Shown: positions 1-5,455 of the stretch, one piece after another | How the letters are laid out: each line of letters starts with the position of its first letter | Numbering within the stretch: the first letter of the stretch is position 1 | DNA from: Anaerolineae bacterium | Lineage (GTDB): Bacteria > Chloroflexota > Anaerolineae > UBA1429 | Direction: 5' to 3' | DNA: 5,877 bases | Assembly: GCA_016928125.1 (NCBI GenBank) | Contig: JAFGLK010000253.1 | Location: 1-5,877 of the forward strand | Notes under the pieces: model-generated | The model's input: the letters and a program-made list of their open reading frames with translations, nothing else | The model's database searches: none | Told to the model about the DNA's origin: nothing | Position numbers and translations under genes: made by a program

Positions 1-150
1 CCAGGCGGCCCATCGGGCGGGGGCGAGGCGCTCAACGCCGAACAGGTCGCCACACTACGCGCCCAGCGGGGCGCCTCCGGAGACCTGATTACCCAGGGCC
101 CACTCTTTGAGGCCCTGATCCGGCTACTTAGCGCCAGGGCGGGCTCCTGA
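1..150 (+). CDS. C-terminal end of an unrecognised protein (partial)
   Basis: Reading frame 1 is open from the first base to a TGA at 148-150 and gives 49 residues, so this is probably the 3' end of a gene that starts before the window. The visible part begins with a Gly/Pro/Ser-rich stretch (PGGPSGGGE), like a flexible linker. It continues as a mostly helical tail with LNAEQVATLRAQRG and then PLFEALIRLLSARAGS, an amphipathic helix at the very C-terminus. No domain or catalytic motif can be named, and nothing shows a membrane segment in this piece. The stop codon overlaps an ATG (TGATG, 148-152), an arrangement typical of translational coupling to a following gene, although that ATG frame stops after five codons. 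The frame could be open by chance in GC-rich DNA, but the composition looks protein-like and no competing frame is better. Confidence 0.5.
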   Translation, partial: PGGPSGGGEALNAEQVATLRAQRGASGDLITQGPLFEALIRLLSARAGS

Positions 151-224
151 TGCTGAGAGCGCGGTGAACCAAGCTGCGGAGGGATGCCATCCTGAGTGCC
201 CCCCAGCTCTCCGGTCGAAGAATC

Positions 225-689
225 ATGTTGGTGGCGTGTGGGCTGATCGGCGTCGCCGCGCTCGTGCTGGGCCTCAGTGCGCCGCATGCGGGCACCCGCG
301 TGGTCCGACGCGGAGATCTGGAAGGGGTGATCTTTGGCCGCCGAGCCGCGGCGGCGACCATGAGGTCCGCCCTGACGCAAGATGCCACCGACTATTGGAC
401 GCCGAGCGGGGGCCAGATCCTGGCCATGGAGGAGCGGCTGCGCATGCACGTTTGGCTCGAGCATCCGGTCCTTGCGCGGAGCCTGTCCACATACAAACGT
501 CAGTACTTTGGTTTTGCTCGTGAGGGCCAGCGTCGTATTCTCATTGTGGGGTTCTGCGAGGCGGACGACCTCAACTGGACGCAGGATTTCGTGTCGGCCG
601 CCGAGAGCCGTGACTGTCGTTTCGAGGCCGAGTATGATGTGTCTACAGGCCAGATGCTGCACTTCTGGACACTGGACGAGTCTCGCTAG
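225..689 (+). CDS. Small exported or membrane-anchored protein of unknown function
   Basis: This 154-residue protein has a hydrophobic N-terminus (about residues 1-19) that looks like an uncleaved signal anchor or signal peptide, so the rest probably lies outside the cytoplasm. The body is soluble, with DYWTPS (56-61), a conserved-looking YKRQYFGF (90-97), RRILIVGFCE (103-112) and CRFEAEYDVSTG (131-142). Cys111 and Cys131 could form a disulfide. From memory, the order YWTP, YxRQYxG, FC and YDxxTG resembles a widespread uncharacterised family of small secreted bacterial proteins; I cannot name a domain and assign no function. ATG 225 is the first ATG compatible with this frame after a TGA at 165-167, but it has only a weak GAAG upstream. 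The hydrophobic segment also lacks the usual preceding positive charges, which are present just upstream in frame (GRRI, 213-224). The true start may therefore differ. The next gene begins 107 bases downstream. Confidence 0.72.
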   Translation: MLVACGLIGVAALVLGLSAPHAGTRVVRRGDLEGVIFGRRAAAATMRSALTQDATDYWTPSGGQILAMEERLRMHVWLEHPVLARSLSTYKRQYFGFAREGQRRILIVGFCEADDLNWTQDFVSAAESRDCRFEAEYDVSTGQMLHFWTLDESR

Positions 690-770
690 GCGGCCGGCAA
701 CCTTTCGAGCGAATCTGCCCGTCGGCATAGAGACAACTAAGCTGTGACCCGACCTAGCCGGGAATGTGCC

Positions 771-787
771 GATAGAGATGGATAGAG
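771..787 (+). repeat. Direct repeat GATAGAG with 10-base period before the response regulator
   Basis: GATAGAG occurs at 771-777 and 781-787, exactly one helical turn apart, and CATAGAG lies at 726-732. OmpR-family regulators commonly bind tandem half-sites spaced 10-11 bases, so an autoregulatory operator is possible. However, the repeat ends only 9 bases before the start codon, in the ribosome-binding region, and could simply be purine-rich leader sequence. No clear sigma-70 promoter is visible in 690-796. Confidence 0.25.
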
Positions 788-796
788 CGAAGCATC

Positions 797-1480
797 ATGT
801 CCAAGAAGATCATGGTTGTGGATGACGAGGAACGCCTCCGCTCTCTACTGCAGGCTTATCTGACTCAAGATGGTTACAGTGTGACCACGGCGGCGAATGG
901 TCGCGAGGCGCTGATGCTCGCCCGCCAGGAAAAGCCCGATCTGATCATCCTGGATATCATGATGCCAGAGATGGACGGCTATGAGTTCCTGCGTGTGCAC
1001 CGGCGCGAGCACGACACACCGATCATCATCCTGACTGCCCGGGTGGATGAGTCGGATAACGTGTTGGGGCTGGAACTGGGCGCCGATGACTATGTCACCA
1101 AGCCGTTCAGCCCACGCGTTTTGGCCGCGCGCGTGCGTGCGGTGTTGCGCCGTACAGGGCAAAAGGCGCCGCGCGGCCAGGTGTTGCGCGCCGCGGGCAT
1201 CGAGCTCGACCGCACCACCCACGCCGTCACGGTGGACGCCAGGCCGGTGGATCTGACGCCCTCCGAATTCGACCTTCTCGCGGTGCTGATGGCCGCGCCC
1301 GGCCGGGTGTACACCCGGGCCGAGTTGCTCGACCAGGTGCAGGGCGTCTACTATGAAGGGTATGAGCGCACCATCGACGTGCATGTGCGCAACTTGCGGG
1401 CCAAGATCGAGCCCGACTCGCGCAATCCGCGCTATATCGAAACGGTCTACGGCGTGGGATATCGTTTTGCCTCGGAGTGA
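797..1480 (+). CDS. OmpR/PhoB-family two-component response regulator
   Basis: This 227-residue DNA-binding response regulator is of normal length for the OmpR/PhoB class. The receiver domain (about 3-117) has the acidic pair Asp9/Asp10, phospho-acceptor Asp53 in LIILDIMMP, the switch Thr80 in IIILTAR, Tyr99, and Lys102 in the KPF motif, so it should be fully phosphorylatable. A short linker (about 118-130) leads to a winged-helix effector domain (about 131-226) with LTPSEFDLL, the recognition-helix region ERTIDVHVRNLRAKIE (190-205) and the typical end IETVYGVGYRF. The protein would act in the cytoplasm as a dimeric transcription factor activated by the kinase encoded next. ATG 797 is the right start because MSKKIMVVDDE matches the family N-terminus; its ribosome binding site is weak. 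Its stop TGA (1478-1480) overlaps candidate starts of the kinase gene, so the two are translated together. Regulated targets cannot be read from the sequence, and a subfamily name such as PhoB, MtrA or BaeR is not justified. Confidence 0.97.
   Translation: MSKKIMVVDDEERLRSLLQAYLTQDGYSVTTAANGREALMLARQEKPDLIILDIMMPEMDGYEFLRVHRREHDTPIIILTARVDESDNVLGLELGADDYVTKPFSPRVLAARVRAVLRRTGQKAPRGQVLRAAGIELDRTTHAVTVDARPVDLTPSEFDLLAVLMAAPGRVYTRAELLDQVQGVYYEGYERTIDVHVRNLRAKIEPDSRNPRYIETVYGVGYRFASE
1474..1477 (+). promoter_or_regulatory. Ribosome binding site that decides the kinase start
   Basis: GGAG lies inside the last codons of the response regulator. It is 8 bases before ATG 1486 but only 2 bases before ATG 1480, and it overlaps GTG 1477. 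The spacing favours ATG 1486, giving MRSLGLKL, a normal basic start before a membrane segment. Confidence 0.6.
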
Positions 1481-1485
1481 TGGCG

Positions 1486-2868
1486 ATGCGTTCTCTCGGT
1501 TTGAAGCTGGTGTTGGCCTTCCTGGCCGTCAGTTTGGTTGGAACTATGGTCATTGCGATCTTTGTGGCGCGCATCACCACCACCCGCTTTGACCAGTTCA
1601 TCACAGCCCAACTTATCGAGCGCTCGGCCGAACGCTTGAGTGACTACTATCAAATCCAGGGAAGCTGGGAGGGTGTCCTGAGGGTATGGAATCCCGTGCT
1701 CGTTGGGGAGCGTCGCGAGAACATCGTGCCTGGGATGCCAAGAGGTGCTCCTGCTCCCGATCTCCGTCGGGCGATGCTGCTCGTCGATCATGCGGGGGTG
1801 GTTATCATCCCCACAGAGGAGTATCCCATCGGCACGACCATGCCCCACGCCATGATCGCCAAAGGCACCCCCATCTCGGTCAATGGGGAGCAAGTGGGTA
1901 CGCTGATAGAGGTCACGGGGGAATTCTATCGCATCCTGAGGCGTGATCGTTTTCTCGGCGATTTCTATCGCGCGGTGGGTCTGGGTACCGTAGGCGCCAC
2001 AGTGGTGGCTCTATTGTTGGGCGTGTTGCTCTCCAGATCGCTGACGCGCCCCTTGCGCGAGCTCACCGCCGCCACCCGGGCCATGTCCAGTGGGGATCTG
2101 GCCCAGCAGATCCCCGTACGCTCAAGGGATGAGCTGGGTGAGCTGACGCGTTCGTTCAATCAGATGAGCACGGATCTCGCTCGCTCTCAGGCCCTGCGCC
2201 GTCAGATGACCGCTGATATCGCCCACGAGCTCCGCACACCGCTGAGCCTGATTTTGGGCCATACCGAAGCGTTGAGCGAAGGGGTGTTGCCCCCTTCGCC
2301 CGAGACCTTTGAGATCATGTATGACGAGGCTCAACGCCTCACGCGTCTTGTGGAGGATCTGCGCACCCTGTCGCTTTCGGACGCTGACGAACTGCGGCTC
2401 TACCGTGCGCCGGTCGCCATGGGCGACCTGCTGGCCCGCTTGGCGACAGCCAATCGGCCGCGCGCTGAGGCTCAGCAGATAGCAGTGGAGATCCAGGCGC
2501 CCCCCGAACTGCCCGAGGTCGAGGCCGATCCGGATCGCATCTACCAGGTGTTTAGCAATCTCCTCGACAATGCGCTGCGCTATTCGCCCCAGGGCGGGCA
2601 CATCACCCTTTCAGCCCGTGTCGTATCAGACGAACTCCTCGTATCTGTCCAAGATGGCGGCCCCGGCATAGCGCCCGAGGATCTAGAAGGCATATTCGAT
2701 CGCTTTTATCGTAGCAACAAGCCGCGCCTGGACGGGGGCACTGGGTTGGGGCTATCCATCGCCCGCTCTCTGGTTGAGGCCCACGGCGGCCGCATCTGGG
2801 CCGAGAGCACGCCTGGCGAGGGCGCTGTGCTCACGGTGGCTTTGCCCCTCGACGTCTCGTCGCAGTAG
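1486..2868 (+). CDS. HAMP-domain sensor histidine kinase (partner of the upstream regulator)
   Basis: Read from ATG 1486 this is a 460-residue membrane sensor kinase; ATG 1480 and GTG 1477 are in-frame alternatives adding 2-3 residues. Order: transmembrane helix 1 (about 8-28), extracytoplasmic sensor region (about 29-162), transmembrane helix 2 (about 163-183), HAMP (about 184-237), then the dimerisation/phosphotransfer helix with His247 in DIAHELRTPLS. The ATPase domain shows the N box NLLDNALRYS (Asn358, Asn362), G1 box DGGPGI (390-395), F box IFDRFYR (403-409) and G2 box GGTGLGLS (417-424). All boxes are intact, so it should autophosphorylate on His247 and pass phosphate to Asp53 of the adjacent regulator. 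The HELRTP box and overall layout match the BaeS-like group of HisKA kinases. The sensor contains a stretch (LLVDHAGVVIIPTEE, then GTPISVNGEQVGTLI) reminiscent of a PAS/Cache-like extracellular fold, but I cannot assign a named sensor domain or ligand. The gene forms an operon with the regulator. Confidence 0.97.
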   Translation: MRSLGLKLVLAFLAVSLVGTMVIAIFVARITTTRFDQFITAQLIERSAERLSDYYQIQGSWEGVLRVWNPVLVGERRENIVPGMPRGAPAPDLRRAMLLVDHAGVVIIPTEEYPIGTTMPHAMIAKGTPISVNGEQVGTLIEVTGEFYRILRRDRFLGDFYRAVGLGTVGATVVALLLGVLLSRSLTRPLRELTAATRAMSSGDLAQQIPVRSRDELGELTRSFNQMSTDLARSQALRRQMTADIAHELRTPLSLILGHTEALSEGVLPPSPETFEIMYDEAQRLTRLVEDLRTLSLSDADELRLYRAPVAMGDLLARLATANRPRAEAQQIAVEIQAPPELPEVEADPDRIYQVFSNLLDNALRYSPQGGHITLSARVVSDELLVSVQDGGPGIAPEDLEGIFDRFYRSNKPRLDGGTGLGLSIARSLVEAHGGRIWAESTPGEGAVLTVALPLDVSSQ

Positions 2869-3019
2869 CTCGCCGTCGGGTCAGACTCAGGGGCGCGTCC
2901 TCGGGGCGTGATGGCCGTAGCTCTCCAACGGCGATGGTGTTTCGAGATGCAGCTGCGTGTAGAACGCAAGCCGGCAACGCCCGCCCGCCGAGGTGCGGGC
3001 ATCTGCCCGATCGTGGCCA

Positions 3020-3071
3020 TGGCGTTGGCCAAGCAAGAGGCTTGCTGGCCGGCGAAAAGACATTCACGCCA
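3020..3071 (+). repeat. Nested inverted repeat (candidate RNA stem-loop)
   Basis: An inner hairpin at 3027-3050 pairs GGCC and AGCAAG with CTTGCT and GGCC, making 10 base pairs with one bulged A (3031) and an AGG loop. An outer 6-base-pair stem, TGGCGT (3020-3025) with ACGCCA (3066-3071), could enclose it, leaving 3051-3065 unpaired. There is no following T-run, so it is not a standard terminator. It may be an RNA leader structure or chance pairing in GC-rich DNA. Confidence 0.4.
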
Positions 3072-3102
3072 ATCTCTGAGCCTGACTCATCCACACGATG
3101 GC

Positions 3103-3124
3103 GGCTCACCAAGCCAGGTGAGCC
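3103..3124 (+). repeat. Perfect 8-base-pair inverted repeat before the glycosyltransferase gene
   Basis: GGCTCACC (3103-3110) and GGTGAGCC (3117-3124) are perfect reverse complements around the 6-base loop AAGCCA. The repeat ends 45 bases before ATG 3170. It is not followed by a T-run. It could be a stem-loop in the leader mRNA or a dyad operator for a DNA-binding protein. Confidence 0.45.
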
Positions 3125-3169
3125 TGTCTGGACAACCGTTCTGAACAGCAAGAGGGACCGCGCATTCAG

Positions 3170-5305
3170 ATGCACCTGCCAAACTTTGCATCATGGGCCA
3201 GTACTAGAGGGCGCGAGGCTTGGCTTCTGGCAGCCTTGACGGTGATTCTTGCCAGCTTTGTCATCCGCGGCGTCTATGCGATCGAGGAGAACACCAACTC
3301 GGCCGCCTATGATCAACGCTCTTATCTCGGCCTCGGCCTGAACCTGCGCGAGGGGCGCGACCTGACGGATGGTAAGCGACATCCGTTGCTGCCCGCCCTG
3401 CTGGCGCCAATCGCCGAGCGCGACTGGCCCTACTACACCCGAGCCAAGTTCCTGAGTCTGGGCTTGGGCGTGGCCGGTCTGGGGGCGACATATCTGCTGG
3501 GCCGGCGCTGGTTCAGCGCCCGGGTGGGGCTGGTCGCGGCCGGGCTGCTGAGCCTCAGCCCACCGTTTCTACACTTCTCGTCGCACGTCATGGCCGAGAC
3601 GCTCCTATTGGTCGTCAGCTTGGCTGCGTGGTACCTGATGGCCCAGGCGCTAGCGGCTCCCGAGCCGCTGCGTTGGCGCTATGCGCTGGGGGCGGGTCTG
3701 GCGGCCGGCCTCGCCTATCTCACCAAGGCGACCGCCCTACAGATGGTGCCCGCCTTCCTCCTGGTGGCGCTGTGGCGCTATCGCCAGCGGTTGTGGCGCC
3801 GCAAGGAGATCTATCTGTTTCTCGCCGCCTGGCTTCTTGTCTGCTCGCCTTTGCTGACTTTTAACCTGCGCGAATACGGCAATCCCCTGTACAACTATAA
3901 CTACCGTCACGAGATCTTTCTCGAGAATCCCGCCGAGCGGCACATCGCCGACCTAGACGAGGCGCCCACCTGGCAGACTTTTGTCCGCGAGCACGCGGTT
4001 ACGGACATGGCCGCACGTCTGTGGGCCGGGCTCAAGGAGGTGACGCGCGTCCTCGTTGTCACCCTGGCGCCAGTTCGCTCCGAGGCTCTAACGGGCGCGG
4101 CCCAGTCCGTTTGGATCATCGCCTGGCTGCTCTTGTTCGTCTTTCTCGCGAGCCGTTGGCGCACCCTAGCCGCCGACGACGAGAGGGCCTCTGTGTACCT
4201 GCTGCTCGTGGTCATGCTGGTGGGCTCGCTCATCCCCTTGGGCTGGTGGTTTGCACAGGCCTCTAGCCTGGGCCCCCGTTTCGTGTTCGTCTACCAGCCC
4301 ATGATCTACATTGTGGCACTGGGGTCATTGGGCGTGCTGGCCCGATCGGCAGAGGGTTGGCTGGCCCGACGGATGTCCCGCTTGACCCTGGCGCTGGATG
4401 TGCTTGCCGCGGCTTGCTTGGTGATACCTGCTCTGTCTTCAGCGGCCCAGACCTGGCCACAACTGCGTCCTCACCCTGTGGCCGTCGACCGCGAGGCCAA
4501 CGCACGCGGTCAGGCGGCGCTGGCCTGGCTTGAGGAAGGCACGCCCTATGGCACGCGGGTGCTGTGGGGCCCGAGCTACACGCTGCCGAACTGGATCTAC
4601 GAGCGCCGCCTGAGCCTCAAAGATGTGCCCTCCAAGATCGATACGTGGGAGAGTCTCAATGCGTACGCACAGGAGGAGAGATTGGCGTATGCCATTCTGG
4701 ACTGGGAGATGGTGGGACGCCGCCAGGATGCCTTCAGCCCTTATTTCACATCGGACTATCCCTACGTGGCGATCGAGGCGCTGCCCGGCGGCTGGGCGTT
4801 GTGCTATTTCCGCGATGGCTTGCCCGCCAATTGGGCCATCTTCCGGCTGTTGGAGGCGGTGCCTCCTGAGGCCCAACTGGACGTAAGCGTGGGGGACGAG
4901 ATTCACCTGGTGGGATCAGAGCTGGAGCCCGAAGAAGCCGCTCCCGGGGGGAGTGTTCACGTGACGCTCTATTGGCGCGCTTTGAGCGCCATGGAGCGCA
5001 ACTACTCGGTCTTCGTGCATGCGCTCGATCCAGAGGGGCGGCTGGTGGCCCAATCGGACAGCTGGCCGCTGGCCAATCGTTATCCCACCACCCGATGGCG
5101 GGCGGGCGATCTGCTGGGTGATCGACACACCCTCGCGCTGCCGGCCGATCTTGCCCTCGGCACGGAGCTCAAGCTCTATGTAGGCATGTATGACCTCGAC
5201 ACGATGGAGCGGCTGCCGGCGATCATGGCGGGTGGCGAGCGACCGGATAAGGATGCCGTCCCCCTACCGTACCGTCTGGTGGTATCGGTCAGCCCAAGCA
5301 ACTGA
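3170..5305 (+). CDS. GT-C membrane glycosyltransferase (PMT/ArnT-type, GT39-like) with C-terminal extracytoplasmic domain
   Basis: This 711-residue polytopic protein likely transfers a sugar from a polyprenyl-phosphate donor on the outer face of the membrane. About 9-11 hydrophobic helices lie between residues 17 and 424. The first loop carries AAYDQRSYL (45-53), where Asp48 sits where GT-C enzymes keep their catalytic acidic residue. It is followed by KRHPLLPALLAPI (69-81), GLAYLTKATAL (180-190) and GPRFVFVYQPMIY (368-380), all typical of the PMT_2/GT39 layout. Residues about 425-560 form a soluble segment (ALAWLEEGTPYG, NWIYERR). About 565-707 form a beta-rich domain with LGSELEPEEAAPGG-like strands, TLYWRAL (599-605), YSVFVHALDPEGRLV (612-626) and LYVGMYD (669-675). 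From memory this tail is common on Chloroflexota membrane glycosyltransferases. ATG 3170 is the first start after an in-frame TGA at 3119-3121; GAGGGA (3152-3157) lies 12 bases upstream, a slightly long spacing. The acceptor (protein, lipid or glycan) cannot be determined. Confidence 0.93.
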   Translation: MHLPNFASWASTRGREAWLLAALTVILASFVIRGVYAIEENTNSAAYDQRSYLGLGLNLREGRDLTDGKRHPLLPALLAPIAERDWPYYTRAKFLSLGLGVAGLGATYLLGRRWFSARVGLVAAGLLSLSPPFLHFSSHVMAETLLLVVSLAAWYLMAQALAAPEPLRWRYALGAGLAAGLAYLTKATALQMVPAFLLVALWRYRQRLWRRKEIYLFLAAWLLVCSPLLTFNLREYGNPLYNYNYRHEIFLENPAERHIADLDEAPTWQTFVREHAVTDMAARLWAGLKEVTRVLVVTLAPVRSEALTGAAQSVWIIAWLLLFVFLASRWRTLAADDERASVYLLLVVMLVGSLIPLGWWFAQASSLGPRFVFVYQPMIYIVALGSLGVLARSAEGWLARRMSRLTLALDVLAAACLVIPALSSAAQTWPQLRPHPVAVDREANARGQAALAWLEEGTPYGTRVLWGPSYTLPNWIYERRLSLKDVPSKIDTWESLNAYAQEERLAYAILDWEMVGRRQDAFSPYFTSDYPYVAIEALPGGWALCYFRDGLPANWAIFRLLEAVPPEAQLDVSVGDEIHLVGSELEPEEAAPGGSVHVTLYWRALSAMERNYSVFVHALDPEGRLVAQSDSWPLANRYPTTRWRAGDLLGDRHTLALPADLALGTELKLYVGMYDLDTMERLPAIMAGGERPDKDAVPLPYRLVVSVSPSN

Positions 5306-5345
5306 GCGGGGTGCGTTCGCGGTGCTGCATTTCGCGTCATGCCTG

Positions 5346-5375
5346 TTTTCGGCCCTGGGGATGCGCCAGTATAAT
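5346..5375 (+). promoter_or_regulatory. Probable sigma-70-type promoter of the URO-D-like gene
   Basis: A perfect -10 box TATAAT lies at 5370-5375. The best -35 is weak, TTTTCG at 5346-5351 with an 18-base spacer, matching three of six TTGACA positions. Transcription would start near 5382 and leave a leader of about 74 bases before ATG 5456. It lies in the only gap between the glycosyltransferase and the next gene, so the latter is likely transcribed separately. Confidence 0.55.
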
Positions 5376-5384
5376 GGCGCCAGT
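5363..5384 (+). repeat. Symmetric repeat around the -10 box (possible operator)
   Basis: GCGCCAGT occurs directly repeated at 5363-5370 and 5377-5384 (period 14). GCGCCA (5363-5368) and TGGCGC (5375-5380) also form a perfect 6-base inverted repeat with a 6-base spacer that contains most of the -10 box, and TGGCGCCA (5375-5382) is itself palindromic. A repressor bound here would block the promoter; no regulator is identified. Confidence 0.4.
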
Positions 5385-5455
5385 GCCAGCTATCGAACGT
5401 GCCATGGTCCACGGCCCCGATCGCCGCGGTTCCCGCAGCCGCAGAAGGAAGAGAG

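Larger units (their letters stand above)
2869..3169. other. 301-base gap with no credible gene, rich in inverted repeats
   Basis: Open frames here on either strand have no ribosome binding site and low-complexity Arg/Pro/Ala-rich translations, and some run into the flanking genes. No tRNA, insertion sequence or known riboswitch consensus is recognised, and there is no U-rich intrinsic terminator after the kinase and no convincing -35/-10 pair. What stands out are inverted repeats: 2952-2971 (TGCGT/ACGCA plus a GC pair across a bulged A), 2983-3000 (GCCCGC/GCGGGC), 3020-3071 and 3103-3124. The last two are listed separately. This could be an untranslated leader of the glycosyltransferase gene. 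Confidence 0.6.

Noticed and set aside
225..242. LVAC as a lipoprotein signal (lipobox) at residues 2-5 of the exported protein
   Set aside because: A lipobox must follow the hydrophobic core; here it precedes it, so lipidation at this Cys is implausible with the visible start.
164..523. GTG-started frame overlapping the small exported-protein gene
   Set aside because: The translation is Arg/Ala/His-rich with no hydrophobic or domain pattern, whereas the overlapping frame at 225-689 has a membrane segment and conserved-looking motifs.
845..1384. Long minus-strand open frame opposite the response regulator
   Set aside because: It is the antisense shadow of a certain gene, with a His/Gln/Arg-biased translation and no ribosome binding site or domain.
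1447..1893. Minus-strand open frame opposite the start of the kinase
   Set aside because: It lies entirely across the regulator-kinase junction and the kinase membrane and sensor region, which are clearly coding on the + strand; no recognisable motif.
2951..2985. c-di-GMP riboswitch-like fragment (ACGCAAGCCGGC)
   Set aside because: It only loosely resembles the ACGCAAAGCC core and the rest of the aptamer consensus is absent.
2983..3050. Intrinsic terminator after the kinase
   Set aside because: The hairpins at 2983-3000 and 3027-3050 are strong but neither is followed by a T-rich tract, and they lie more than 110 bases after the stop.
2831..3175. Minus-strand open frame across the gap
   Set aside because: It overlaps the 3' end of the kinase and the start of the glycosyltransferase and has a composition typical of a GC-rich non-coding frame.
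2934..3239. Plus-strand 101-codon open frame filling the gap before the glycosyltransferase
   Set aside because: No ribosome binding site, Arg/Gly/Pro-rich composition without domain pattern, and it overlaps the real gene by 70 bases in another frame.
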